Assembly (NCBI RefSeq): GCF_042654365.1
Contig: NZ_JBHSGG010000029.1
Coordinates: forward strand, 116,513 to 180,512
Direction: 5' to 3'
DNA: 64,000 nucleotides
Source of the DNA: Coralloluteibacterium thermophilum
GTDB lineage: Bacteria > Pseudomonadota > Gammaproteobacteria > Xanthomonadales > Xanthomonadaceae
Shown: positions 1 to 8,704 of the stretch, piece after piece
Layout: each line of letters opens with the position of its first letter
Position numbering within the stretch: position 1 is the first letter of the stretch
The notes under the pieces: generated by a model
Told to the model about the DNA's origin: nothing
The model's input: only the letters and a program-made list of their open reading frames with translations
The model's database searches: none
Translations under genes and position numbers: made by a program

Positions 1-401
1 CCGAGCGCGGCGTCGGTGCGCGCCCACGACAGGTGCCGGAAGGTCACGTGCGGCAGCCCGTTGGCGCTGGCGTTGTGCATGAGGAAGGTCTCCGCGAGCG
101 GATGATGGTCGCTCGCCACCACCTGCGCCTCGCGCTGCTGCAGCACCAGGCTCGACAGACCGAGGCCGCAGCCGAGTTCGAGCACCCGCTTTCCGGCGAC
201 CTCAAAGGTGGTCATGGCCTCGGCCAGGGCGACGCCCGCCGGCCAGACCTGCCCGAACAGGCTCCAGTTGGCCGAGGAGATGCCGATGCGCTCGGCGGCG
301 CCGTCGGCGTCGGAGAACTGCTGCCGGTCCTCGAGGGCGCGGATGCTGTAATGCCGGTCGCCGAGCTGCAGGCGCAGCTCGCGCGTGAGGTAACCAGGCA
401 T
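1..401 (-). CDS. Class I SAM-dependent methyltransferase, N-terminal 133 residues (3' end lies outside the window)
   Basis: The minus-strand frame opens with ATG at 401 and runs off the left edge. Residues 73-81 (VLELGCGLG) are methyltransferase motif I, the glycine-rich SAM loop. VASD at 95-98 supplies the acidic residue that normally contacts the ribose. The preceding segment, with NWSLFGQVWPAG at 45-56, resembles the Methyltransf_16-like group, several of which methylate protein lysines. The substrate cannot be told because the C-terminal half is missing. It runs in the same direction as the efflux operon, whose last gene ends 167 bases upstream, so it is probably a separate unit. The fold assignment is firm; the subfamily is a guess. 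Confidence 0.8.
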   Translation of the reverse strand, partial: MPGYLTRELRLQLGDRHYSIRALEDRQQFSDADGAAERIGISSANWSLFGQVWPAGVALAEAMTTFEVAGKRVLELGCGLGLSSLVLQQREAQVVASDHHPLAETFLMHNASANGLPHVTFRHLSWARTDAAL

Positions 402-568
402 GGGGACTCCGGTTGCGCGCGGCGCCGGGAGACCGGACTGCACTGCGCGGGGTGGCCGACGCGGGTCACAGCCGCCGGAGGGACATCGGCCCGGACCGGG
501 CGCGAAGCCGCCAGTCTACGCGCTTCGACGCCCGGCCACCTGAAGGCCGCCCGCCGGTACGGGGCGGT

Positions 569-2068
569 TCATTCCTCCGGCGCGCGGATCCGGTCCTGCA
601 CCCCGGCCGCCTCGCGCGCGACCGCCTCGGCGGCCGTGCGCGCCGGCGCCACGTCCCAACCGCCGCCCAGGGCGGTGTACAGCGCGACCTGCGCCAGGGC
701 CAGTGCGCGCTCGGTGTCGAGCAGTTGGCGACGCGCTTCGACCAGCCCGTTCTCGGCGTCGAGGACGTCACCGAGGTTGGCCAGGCCGACCTCGTAGGTG
801 CGTCGCGCCATGGCGTGCGTGCGTTCGGCGCTGGCGAGGGCCGCGCGCCGCGCCTCGCGCTGCGCCCGCCGCGCCGCGAGCTGGGCCGCGGCCACCTCGA
901 CCTCCTGCAGCGCGGCGGCGAGCGCCTGGCGCAACTGCACGAAACCGGCGTCGGCCTGGGCGTCGGCGAGGTCGATGGCGGCGCGGCGCGCGCCGAAGTC
1001 GAGCCACGGAAAGCCGACCTGCACCGCGAGCTGGCGGAGGTCCGAGGCCGCGGAGAGGTCGTCCAGACCGAAGCCGCTGCGGCCGGCGGCGACGCTGGCG
1101 CCGATCTTCGGGAACAGGTCGCGGCGGCTCGCCAGCGCCGCGAGCTCCGCCCCCTCCAGGGCCGCGGCCGCGGCGATCACGTCCGGGCGACGGCGCAGCA
1201 GGTCGAGCGGCTGGCCCTGGGGGATCTCGGCATCGGCGAGCGGAATGCGCCCGTCGTCGCCGAGGCGCGCGCGTACGCTGCCGGGCGGGAGGTCGAGCAG
1301 CGTGTCGAGGGCGAAGGTCGCCTCGGCGAGGGCGGCGTCCAGGTCGCCGCGCTGCGCCTCCAGCGAGACACGCTGCGCAGCGGCGGCCTCCACGTCGAGG
1401 CGCGTCGCCTCGCCGAGACGGAAGCGTCCCTCGGCGACGCGCTCGAACTCCCGCGCCAGCCGCAGCGCGTCGTCGAGCAGGCTGCGCTGCGCCAGCAGGG
1501 CCCGCGCCTGCACGTAGCCCTGCGCGAGGTTGGACGCGACCGCCAGCCGCACCGCGACCAGCTGCGCCTCCGCGGCCTGCGCCTGGCGCGCGGCGCCGGC
1601 GCTGCGCAGGCGGTTGGCGCCGAACAGGTCGATCTCCCACTGCGCCTGCAGGGCGAGCTGCCAGGTCTCCACGCGCGCCTCGTCGTCGATCCCCAGCGCC
1701 TGGCCCGGCGCGCTGTCGGCGAGCTGGCCGGTGTCGATCCACTGCCGGCTGCCCTGCCCGGCCAGGTCGAGCTGCGGATACAGCGCCGCGCGCGACTGCC
1801 GCAGCTGCGCGCGCGCGACCCGCAGCTCGGCCAGCGCGGCCTGCAGGTCGAGGTTGCGGGCGAGCGCGGTGGTCGCCAGTTCGGCCAGCAGCGGATCGTC
1901 GAAGGCCTCCCACCAGCGCGCCAGCGTCTCGGCGTCCACGGGGCGCGAGCCGCCCGCGGCATCGGTGTAGTAGGTCGCCGGCAGCGGCGCCGGCGGGCGC
2001 ACCGGCGGCGTGCCGCAGGCCGCGACCAGGGCGACGGCCACGACGGCGGCGATACGGCGGAACCTCAT
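569..2068 (-). CDS. RND efflux outer-membrane factor lipoprotein, NodT/OprM family (499 aa)
   Basis: This is the outer-membrane channel of a tripartite efflux pump. The N-terminus is a lipoprotein signal with lipobox VAAC, Cys18 being the lipidation site. The body has the internally duplicated OEP organisation: long Ala/Leu/Gln/Arg-rich helices such as LDLQAALAELRVARAQLRQ, alternating with short beta-barrel segments. Length fits the family's usual 460-500 residues. The open frame continues far upstream, but ATG 2068 is chosen because it begins the signal peptide and overlaps the stop of the pump gene in an ATGA (2065-2068). It is the third gene of an adaptor-pump-channel operon. The exported substrate cannot be deduced. 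Confidence 0.93.
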   Translation of the reverse strand: MRFRRIAAVVAVALVAACGTPPVRPPAPLPATYYTDAAGGSRPVDAETLARWWEAFDDPLLAELATTALARNLDLQAALAELRVARAQLRQSRAALYPQLDLAGQGSRQWIDTGQLADSAPGQALGIDDEARVETWQLALQAQWEIDLFGANRLRSAGAARQAQAAEAQLVAVRLAVASNLAQGYVQARALLAQRSLLDDALRLAREFERVAEGRFRLGEATRLDVEAAAAQRVSLEAQRGDLDAALAEATFALDTLLDLPPGSVRARLGDDGRIPLADAEIPQGQPLDLLRRRPDVIAAAAALEGAELAALASRRDLFPKIGASVAAGRSGFGLDDLSAASDLRQLAVQVGFPWLDFGARRAAIDLADAQADAGFVQLRQALAAALQEVEVAAAQLAARRAQREARRAALASAERTHAMARRTYEVGLANLGDVLDAENGLVEARRQLLDTERALALAQVALYTALGGGWDVAPARTAAEAVAREAAGVQDRIRAPEE

Positions 2069-5000
2069 GCGGACGCCTCCCCGGTCTCGTCGTCGCGCAC
2101 CCGGAACAGCAGCGCGTAGAGGCAGGGCACGACCACCAGGGTGAGCACGGTGGCGAAGGCGAGGCCGCCCATGATGGTCACCGCCATCGACGCGAACAGG
2201 TCGTCGAACAGCAGCGGCACCATGCCGAGCACGGTCGTGCCGGCGGCCATGGTGACGGGCACCAGGCGGCTGGTGGTTGCCTCCACCACCGCATCGCGGC
2301 GCGGGTTGCCGGCGCCGATCTGGCGGTCGATCTCCTCCACCAGCACGATGGCGTTCTTGATCAGCAGGCCGGTGAGGCTGAGCAGGCCCAGCAGGGCGAC
2401 GAAGCCGAACGGCTGGCCGCTGACCGCCAGGCCGATCGCGACGCCGCAGATCGACATCGGCACCACCAGCCAGATCACCACCGGCTGGCGCACGCGCGCG
2501 AACAGCAGCACGGTGACCAGCATCATGCCGAGGTAGGGCAGCGCCAGGGTCTGCATCAGCGCGGTCTGCGCATCGCCGGCGTCCTCGTACTCGCCGCCCC
2601 AGGCCATGGCGTAGCCCGGCGGCAGCGGCATGGCCTCGACCGCATCGCGGATGCGCGCGTGTGCGTCGCTGGCCTGCACCCCGACCACCGGCTCGGCGCG
2701 CACGGAGATGGTGCGCACGCGGTCGCGGCGCTGGATCACCGCCTCCTCCTGCACCGCCTCGACGCCGTCGGCGACCTGCCCGATGGGGACGTAGCGCGCG
2801 GCCCCGGCGCTCCAGGCCAGGCGTTCGAGGAGGGCCTCCGGCGCGGGGCGCTCGGCCTCCGGCGCGCGCAGCAGCACCTGGCGCTGCTCGTCGCCCTCGC
2901 GCACCACCGCCAGCGGCACGCCTTCGGTGGCCATGGCCAGGGCCTGCGCCACGTCCTGCCGGCCCAGGCCGGCTTCCGCCATGCGCGACAGGTCGAGACG
3001 GGGCCGCAGCACCGTCTCGCGTTCGCGCCAGTCGTTGCGGACGGCTTCCAGCGTGGGCTCGTCGCGCAGGATCGCCTCGGCCTCCTGCGCGATCCCGCGT
3101 AGCACCTGCGGCGACGGGCCGCTGAAGCGCACTTCCACGCGCGCCTCCGAGGCGGCACCGAACATCAGTCGCGAGGCATGCACCTGCAGCTCGGGGAAGC
3201 GCGCCGGCGCCTCGCGGTTGAAGCGCCCGGTGAGGTCGTCGAGCACGTCCGCATCGTCCACCAGCACGATGATCTGCGCGAACGAGGTGTCGGGCTGCTC
3301 CGGGGCGTAGGTCAGCATGAAGCGCGAGGCGCCCTGGCCGACGAAGGCGACGCGGCTGGCGATCTCGGGGAAGGCCTCGTCGAGATAAGCCTCGACCTCG
3401 CGGGTCGCGGCGTCGGTGGCGCGGATGTCGCTGCCCTGCCGGGTGTTGATGTCGATGAAGGCCATCGGTGTGGAGGCCGGCGGGAAGAAGGACTGCGGCA
3501 GGAAGGCGAAGCCGACCACGCACAGCACGGTGAGCCCGGCGGCCAGGGCCACGGTGAGGCCTGCCCGCCCCAGCCTGCGGTCGAGCACGTGGCGGAAGCG
3601 TTCGTAGACGCGGCCCTGGTAGGGGCTCTCCGCGTCCTCGCCGGCGCCCTCGGCCTCGTCCTCCTCGCGTTCGCGCGCCTCGGGCGAGGCCAGCCACCAG
3701 TAGCCCAGCAGCGGCACCACGGTGATCGCCAGCACCCAGCTCAGCAGCAGCGAGATCAGGATCACCGAGAACAGCGAGAACAGGAACTCGCCGGTGGTGT
3801 CCTGCGACAGGCCGATGCCGGCGAAGGCGAGGATGCCGATCACCGTCGCCCCCAGCAGCGACCACTGGGTCGCCTTCACCGACTCGCTCGCCGCGCACAG
3901 CGCCGGGCGGCCCTGGCGCAGGCGCACCTGCATGCCGTCGCAGATGACCACGGCGTTGTCCACCAGCATGCCCATGGCGATCACCAGGGCGGCGAGCGAC
4001 ACGCGCTCGAGCTGCAGCCCGAGCATGTACATGGCCAGCAGGGTGCCGCCGACCGTCAGGAGCAGGACCGCGCCGATGATCACGCCGGCGCGCCAGCCCA
4101 TCACCAGGCACAGCACGCCGATCACGATCGCCAGCGAGGTGGCGACGTTGATCGCGAAGCCGGTGACCGCCTCGTCCACGACCTGCGCCTGCTGGTAGAT
4201 GGGATGCAGCTCGACCCCCAGCGGCAGGGTCGGTTCGAGCTGCGCCAAGGCAGCCTCGACCGCGTGGCCCACGTCGACGATGTTCACCGACGGCAGGCCG
4301 GCGATGCCGATGGTCAGCGCGTCGCGGCCGTCGTGGCGGATGATCTGGCGCGGACGCTCCTCGAACTCGCGGCGGATCTCGGCGATGTCGCCCAGCACCA
4401 CGCGCGCCTCGCCGCGCCCCACCGGCAGCGCGCGCAGCGCTTCCAGAGAGTCGTAGGCGCCGCCGGTGCCGATGCGCAGGAACAGGTCGCCGCTGCGCAG
4501 CCCGCCGGCATACAGCTCGGTCTCCGCGTCGGCCAGGGCCCCGGCGATCTCCTCGGGGGCGATGCGCAGCGCCGCCAGGCGCGCCTGCGGGATCTCGACG
4601 ACGAAGCGCTCCGCGACCGCGCCGGCGATCTCGACCTTGCCGACGCCCTCGACCGTCAGCAGGCCGCGGCGCAGCGCCTTGGCGGCCTCGTGCAGCTCGG
4701 TGCGCGTGAGCCCGTCGCCGGTCATCGCGTAGTAGATGCCGAACACGTCGCCGAAGTCGTCGTTGACCACCGGCGCCTGCGCGCCCGGCGGCAGTTGCCC
4801 CGCCGCGTCGCCGATCTTGCGCCGCAGCTCGTCCCAGATCTGCGGGATCTGCGCGCTGCTGTAGCTTTCCCGGATCTCCAGCCGCAGCTCGGAGTAGCCC
4901 GCGATCGATTTGGTGCGTACCCGCTTGAGCTGGTCGAGCTGCTGCACCGCGCTTTCGAGCACGTCGCTCACCTCGCGCTCGACCTGCTCCGCGCTGGCGC

Positions 5001-5157
5001 CGGGGTAGACCGTGGTGACCACGGCCTCCTTGATGGTGAACTCCGGGTCTTCCAGGCGTTCGAGGTTGAAGTAGGCGAACACGCCCCCGACGAGGCAGGC
5101 CAGGATCAGCAGCCAGACGTTGACCGGGTTGCGGATGGCGTAGCGCGCGACGTCCAT
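2065..5157 (-). CDS. RND efflux pump inner-membrane permease, HAE1/AcrB-like (1030 aa)
   Basis: This is a proton-driven multidrug-type transporter of the inner membrane. Length and architecture match AcrB relatives: TM1 at about residues 12-30, a large periplasmic loop, a TM2-6 block starting near 335, a second periplasmic loop, and TM8-12 near the end. The proton-relay region reads GMLVDNAVV, with Asp400 aligned to AcrB Asp407 and Asn401 at the neighbouring position, a combination common in this branch. It sits between the adaptor gene (6 bases upstream) and the outer-membrane factor (4-base overlap), so all three are probably co-translated. No regulator gene is adjacent. Substrate range is unknown. 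Confidence 0.95.
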   Translation of the reverse strand: MDVARYAIRNPVNVWLLILACLVGGVFAYFNLERLEDPEFTIKEAVVTTVYPGASAEQVEREVSDVLESAVQQLDQLKRVRTKSIAGYSELRLEIRESYSSAQIPQIWDELRRKIGDAAGQLPPGAQAPVVNDDFGDVFGIYYAMTGDGLTRTELHEAAKALRRGLLTVEGVGKVEIAGAVAERFVVEIPQARLAALRIAPEEIAGALADAETELYAGGLRSGDLFLRIGTGGAYDSLEALRALPVGRGEARVVLGDIAEIRREFEERPRQIIRHDGRDALTIGIAGLPSVNIVDVGHAVEAALAQLEPTLPLGVELHPIYQQAQVVDEAVTGFAINVATSLAIVIGVLCLVMGWRAGVIIGAVLLLTVGGTLLAMYMLGLQLERVSLAALVIAMGMLVDNAVVICDGMQVRLRQGRPALCAASESVKATQWSLLGATVIGILAFAGIGLSQDTTGEFLFSLFSVILISLLLSWVLAITVVPLLGYWWLASPEAREREEDEAEGAGEDAESPYQGRVYERFRHVLDRRLGRAGLTVALAAGLTVLCVVGFAFLPQSFFPPASTPMAFIDINTRQGSDIRATDAATREVEAYLDEAFPEIASRVAFVGQGASRFMLTYAPEQPDTSFAQIIVLVDDADVLDDLTGRFNREAPARFPELQVHASRLMFGAASEARVEVRFSGPSPQVLRGIAQEAEAILRDEPTLEAVRNDWRERETVLRPRLDLSRMAEAGLGRQDVAQALAMATEGVPLAVVREGDEQRQVLLRAPEAERPAPEALLERLAWSAGAARYVPIGQVADGVEAVQEEAVIQRRDRVRTISVRAEPVVGVQASDAHARIRDAVEAMPLPPGYAMAWGGEYEDAGDAQTALMQTLALPYLGMMLVTVLLFARVRQPVVIWLVVPMSICGVAIGLAVSGQPFGFVALLGLLSLTGLLIKNAIVLVEEIDRQIGAGNPRRDAVVEATTSRLVPVTMAAGTTVLGMVPLLFDDLFASMAVTIMGGLAFATVLTLVVVPCLYALLFRVRDDETGEASA

Positions 5158-5163
5158 GCGGGA

Positions 5164-6222
5164 CTACTGGCGGATCCGCGGCTCGACCGCCTGCCCGTCC
5201 AGGAGCAGGCGCGCTCCCGCCACCACGACCCGCGCCGACGCGTCGAGCGGGCCCTCGACCAGAGCGTGGTCGCCCTCGATGGCGAGCAGGCGCACCGGCA
5301 CCGGGCGGGCGGTGTCGCCGTCGTCCACCGTCCAGACCACGGCGCTGCCGGCCGGGTCGCTCACCACCGCAGAGACCGGCACCCGCGCCTGCCCCGCCGG
5401 CAGCGCCGGCGGGCGCGGATCGTCGATGGTCACCCGCACCGCCATGCCCGGCAGCAGATTGATGCCCTCCGGCGGCGCGCCGCGCAGCACCAGGCGATAG
5501 GTGCGGGCCTGGCCGTCCGGCGTGGTCGCGTGTTCGTGGTAGCGCAGCGCAAGCTCCGGGCCGTCGCGCAGCGAGAGCACGCGGCCGCGCGCGGCGAGCT
5601 GCGGGCCGAAGACCATGCGGGCCGCGTCGGCCTCGGGCACGTCCACCGCCACTTCGACCACGCCGGCATCCTGCATGCGCAGCACCGGCTCGCCGGCGGG
5701 CACCACCACGCCGGCCGCCACGAGACGGCGCCCGACCACGCCGTCGTAGGGCGCCGTGAGCCGCGCGTAGCCCACCTGGCGCGCGGCGGCATCGCGGTTG
5801 GCGCGCGCGCCCGCGAGCTGGGCCTCGGCCTGCTCCACCGCCGCCGGCGCGAGGATGCCCTCGTCGCGCAGCGTGCGACGGCGCGCCACGTCGGCCTCGA
5901 TCGTGCTCAGCGCGACCTCGGCTTCGCGCAGTTGCAGGCGGTAGTCGGTGTCGTCGAGCTCGGCCAGCACCTGCCCGCGCCGCACCGGCTCGCCGTCCGC
6001 GACCGCGATGCGCTGCACCCTGCCCCCGGCCTGGAAGGCGAGATCGGTGCCTTCGGCGGCCTCGACCCGACCCGGGTAGGTCAGGACCCGCGGCGCGCTG
6101 CCCGCCGCCTCGACCGGCTGCACGATCACCGGCCGCGGCGGCGGCGGTGCGCCCGGCTCGCCGCCGCAGGCGGCGAGGCCCAGCGCGGCGGCGAGGGGCA
6201 GAAGAAGGGATCGACGGTGCAT
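5164..6222 (-). CDS. RND efflux periplasmic adaptor lipoprotein, membrane-fusion protein (352 aa)
   Basis: The adaptor bridges the inner-membrane pump and outer-membrane channel. A lipoprotein signal ends in LAAC, with Cys19 as the predicted lipidated residue. It is followed by the biotinyl-lipoyl half-motif (GRVEAAEGTDLAFQAGGRVQ), an alpha-helical hairpin at about residues 85-140, and the second lipoyl half (RLTAPYDGVVGRRLVAAG), then beta-barrel and membrane-proximal domains. It is first in the efflux operon. The 145 bases upstream contain a TTGACT hexamer (antisense of 6267-6272), but the downstream hexamers are at poor spacing, so no promoter is claimed. Confidence 0.93.
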   Translation of the reverse strand: MHRRSLLLPLAAALGLAACGGEPGAPPPPRPVIVQPVEAAGSAPRVLTYPGRVEAAEGTDLAFQAGGRVQRIAVADGEPVRRGQVLAELDDTDYRLQLREAEVALSTIEADVARRRTLRDEGILAPAAVEQAEAQLAGARANRDAAARQVGYARLTAPYDGVVGRRLVAAGVVVPAGEPVLRMQDAGVVEVAVDVPEADAARMVFGPQLAARGRVLSLRDGPELALRYHEHATTPDGQARTYRLVLRGAPPEGINLLPGMAVRVTIDDPRPPALPAGQARVPVSAVVSDPAGSAVVWTVDDGDTARPVPVRLLAIEGDHALVEGPLDASARVVVAGARLLLDGQAVEPRIRQ

Positions 6223-6367
6223 CGGCCTGCGGGTGGGTGCAAAGCGACTATCGTTACCGACCGGCGAGTCAATCGCGGGTGAACGGCCGCCGCGAGGGCC
6301 GCCGCGCGGACACGGGCAGGGCGACGCGCCGCCGCGCCCGCGACGGCCGTCGTCCCGGCTGCGCGCC

Positions 6368-6811
6368 TTACTTGATGAGGCGCAGGGTGAAGGGGTAGCG
6401 GTAGGCCACGCCCTCGTTCGCCTTGATGGCGGCGACGATGGTCAGCACCAGCCACGCCACGCCGACCGCGAACGCGGCCAGGTAGAACAGGACGCCGATC
6501 AGCACGATCAGCAGCACGGTGCCGACCGCCGACAGCGCGAGGATGGCGATGGCGACGGTGATGTTGAAGTTGAGCGCCTCCTTGGCCTGGTCGTCCACGA
6601 ACGGCATGGTGTCCTTCTTGACCAGCCACACGATCAGCGGGCCCAGGATGGCGCCGATGACCGAGATCAGCGCGGTGAGCGCGACGATGTGGGCGATCAT
6701 GGCCCACTGCCGTTCCTCGGGCGTCGGGACGCCCGCCACCGGCGGCGGCGTGCTGCCGTAGGGCGGCGGCGTCTGCGGGGGCGGCGTGGCGCCGGGAATG
6801 TGTTCGGACAT
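6368..6811 (-). CDS. DUF4870 family small membrane protein (147 aa)
   Basis: This is a small inner-membrane protein of unknown function in the DUF4870 (Tic20-like) family. It begins with a Pro-rich cytoplasmic tail, followed by hydrophobic segments at about residues 35-62 and 80-135. Between them is the family motif FVDDQAKEALNFNITVA, and the protein ends in the typical YPFTLRLIK. An upstream in-frame ATG would extend it to 181 residues, but ATG 6811 is preferred: it has GGGAG eight bases upstream, and the upstream extension is not family-like. It runs with the efflux operon but is separated from it by 145 bases. Confidence 0.88.
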   Translation of the reverse strand: MSEHIPGATPPPQTPPPYGSTPPPVAGVPTPEERQWAMIAHIVALTALISVIGAILGPLIVWLVKKDTMPFVDDQAKEALNFNITVAIAILALSAVGTVLLIVLIGVLFYLAAFAVGVAWLVLTIVAAIKANEGVAYRYPFTLRLIK

Positions 6812-6977
6812 GACAGGCTCCCTGGGGTGGTCGGGGCGGCAGCGCCGCAGTGCCCCGAGCGTCGGCGCCCCTTCCGGAGGTGTCAATACGCCGGACGGCA
6901 CGGGTACCGGCATGCCGGCTTGAGGCCGCCTTCAACCGGCCTGCCCCAGTCTGCGGGGCGTGCCGCCAGGATCCGCC

Positions 6978-7925
6978 GTGTCCGACTGCCCCGCGCATGC
7001 CCTCGCCCGCCCCGCTGCCGACCGCGCCCGGCGATGGCTGCGCCTGCTGGCCGCACCGCTGCTGCTGGGCCTGGTCCTGGCGGCGGTCGAACCCGCGGCC
7101 GCGCTCGCCGCGCTCCGGGGCGCCGGCCCCGGCTGGCTGCTCGCGGCACTGCTCCTGGTGCAGGCGCAGATCGTGGTTTCGGCGCTGCGCTGGCGCTTCA
7201 CCGCCGCGCGGCTGGGACAGCGGATGGCGCGCCGGCGCGCGGTCTCGGAGTACTACCTCGCGACCCTGCTCAACCAGACCACGCCCGGCGGCGTCGGCGG
7301 CGACGCGGCGCGGGCCTGGCGCACGCGCGCGACGGCGGGCCGCCTCAACACCGCGGTGCGCGCCGTGGTGCTGGAGCGCCTCGGCGGACAGGTGGCCTTC
7401 TTCGCCGTCGCCGCCACCGGGCTCGCGGCATGGCCGTTGCTCGGCCGCGGCAGCGCGCCGCGCGACGCCGCCGTCCTGCTCGCCGCGGGCGCCGGGGTCC
7501 TGCTCCTGGGCGCCCTGCTCACGGCGCTCGTGGCGCGTCGCGGTCCGCCGGCCGCGCGCCGGGCGCTGCACGGGCTCTGGCCGGACCTGCGCCGGGCCTG
7601 GTTCGTGCGGAGCGCATGGCTGGTGCAGGGGATCCTCAGCACCGCCGTCGTGGCCACCTACATCGGCGTGTTCGCGCTGTGCGCCCGCGCGCTGGGCGAC
7701 CCGCTGCCGCCGGCCGCCCTCGCGACCGCCGTCCCGCTGGTCCTCCTGGCCATGCTGCTGCCGGTCTCCGTCGGCGGCTGGGGCGTGCGCGAAGCCACCG
7801 CGGCGGCGCTGTGGCCCCTGTTCGGCCTGCCTGCCGCGCACGGCGTGGCCGCCTCCGTGCTCTATGGCCTGGTCAACCTCGCCGGTGCCCTGCCCGGCCT
7901 GCTGCGCGTGCTGCGCCGGCCGTGA
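6978..7925 (+). CDS. Lysylphosphatidylglycerol synthase TM region/UPF0104 (YbhN-like) membrane protein (315 aa)
   Basis: This is a polytopic membrane protein of the LPG_synthase_TM family, whose members flip or modify lipids or act as membrane partners of lipid enzymes. At least six hydrophobic segments are visible. The family signature is present near the middle: YYLATLLNQTTPGGVGGDAARAWR in substance, with the conserved NQ-T-PGGVGGD core. GTG 6978 is chosen because AGGA lies six bases upstream; GTG 6960 has no usable ribosome site. Its 3' end overlaps the convergent CDP-alcohol phosphatidyltransferase gene by 53 bases. The pairing of this family with a phosphatidyltransferase suggests a shared lipid substrate (inference). 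Confidence 0.85.
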   Translation: MSDCPAHALARPAADRARRWLRLLAAPLLLGLVLAAVEPAAALAALRGAGPGWLLAALLLVQAQIVVSALRWRFTAARLGQRMARRRAVSEYYLATLLNQTTPGGVGGDAARAWRTRATAGRLNTAVRAVVLERLGGQVAFFAVAATGLAAWPLLGRGSAPRDAAVLLAAGAGVLLLGALLTALVARRGPPAARRALHGLWPDLRRAWFVRSAWLVQGILSTAVVATYIGVFALCARALGDPLPPAALATAVPLVLLAMLLPVSVGGWGVREATAAALWPLFGLPAAHGVAASVLYGLVNLAGALPGLLRVLRRP

Positions 7926-8697
7926 GCCGACGCCGCCGGGACAGCCAGCGCAGGTCCGCGGCGAACGAACCGGTGAGCCCCGCCAGCGCGACCAGCGCCA
8001 GCGCCGGGCTCCACGGCGGCACGAACCACGGCGACAGCAGCGCGCACAGCACCGACACCTGCACCACGCACCAGGCCTTGCGCCGCCGCGACGGCGGCAG
8101 CGGCGCGCGCAGCCACGGCAGGCATCGTCCGGCGAGCACGAAGGCGTAGCGCATGGCGCCGATCGCCAGGACCCACGGCCCGGCCTTGCCGAGCTGCCAG
8201 ACGATCAGCGCCAGCACCAGGATCAGGAAGGCATCGACCTCCAGGTCGTAGCGCTCGCCGAAGGCCGAGGCGGTCCCGGCGCGCCGCGCGAGGCGACCGT
8301 CCACGCCGTCGAGCGCCAGCGCGGCGAGCGCCAGCGCCACCGGCAGCCAGAGCGCGGGCGCATCCGCCGGCAGCCGGGCCGCATCGACCGCGAGCCCGGC
8401 GAAGGCGGCGGCGACCGCGAGGCGCACCGTTGTGACGTGGTTGCCGGTGCCGAAGCGCGCAGGGGGATGCGCCCGCCGCGCGCCGACCAGCACCGCCGCG
8501 GCACCGGCGAGATGGACCACGACGGCCACCGCCACGACGGCGGCGCCCAGGCCGAACAGGTCCCGCAGCAGGACGGCGGCCGCGGCGGCCAGCAGCAGTC
8601 CTCCGGCGAGCGCGGGGAGCGTGCCCCGCGGCAGCCGGCCGGGGCGTGCCGCATCCGTCGGGCAGCGCGATCGGAGGGGCTCCGGACGCGCGGCCAT
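7873..8697 (-). CDS. CDP-alcohol phosphatidyltransferase family protein (274 aa)
   Basis: This is an integral membrane enzyme that transfers a phosphatidyl or other phospho-alcohol group from a CDP-linked donor to an alcohol. The complete catalytic signature D-G-x2-D-G-x2-A-R-x8-G-x3-D-x3-D is present: DGVDGRLAR from Asp130, then Asp151 and Asp155. Six hydrophobic segments surround it. The acceptor cannot be assigned; the sequence is not an obvious PgsA, PssA or cardiolipin synthase. It lies 7 bases downstream of the GTP cyclohydrolase II gene on the same strand, so the two are probably co-transcribed, which is unusual for a phospholipid enzyme. Confidence 0.88.
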   Translation of the reverse strand: MAARPEPLRSRCPTDAARPGRLPRGTLPALAGGLLLAAAAAVLLRDLFGLGAAVVAVAVVVHLAGAAAVLVGARRAHPPARFGTGNHVTTVRLAVAAAFAGLAVDAARLPADAPALWLPVALALAALALDGVDGRLARRAGTASAFGERYDLEVDAFLILVLALIVWQLGKAGPWVLAIGAMRYAFVLAGRCLPWLRAPLPPSRRRKAWCVVQVSVLCALLSPWFVPPWSPALALVALAGLTGSFAADLRWLSRRRRLTAGAARAAGRAGHRRG

Positions 8698-8704
8698 GTG
8701 CGCC

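Noticed and set aside
6247..6272. Sigma70 promoter for the RND operon (TTGACT with ATAGTC)
   Set aside because: The spacer is 14-15 bases and the -10 match is poor.
3178..6282. A plus-strand open frame of over 1,000 codons opposite the RND pump and adaptor
   Set aside because: Same codon-bias shadow; repetitive Arg/His/Gln composition and no recognisable motif.
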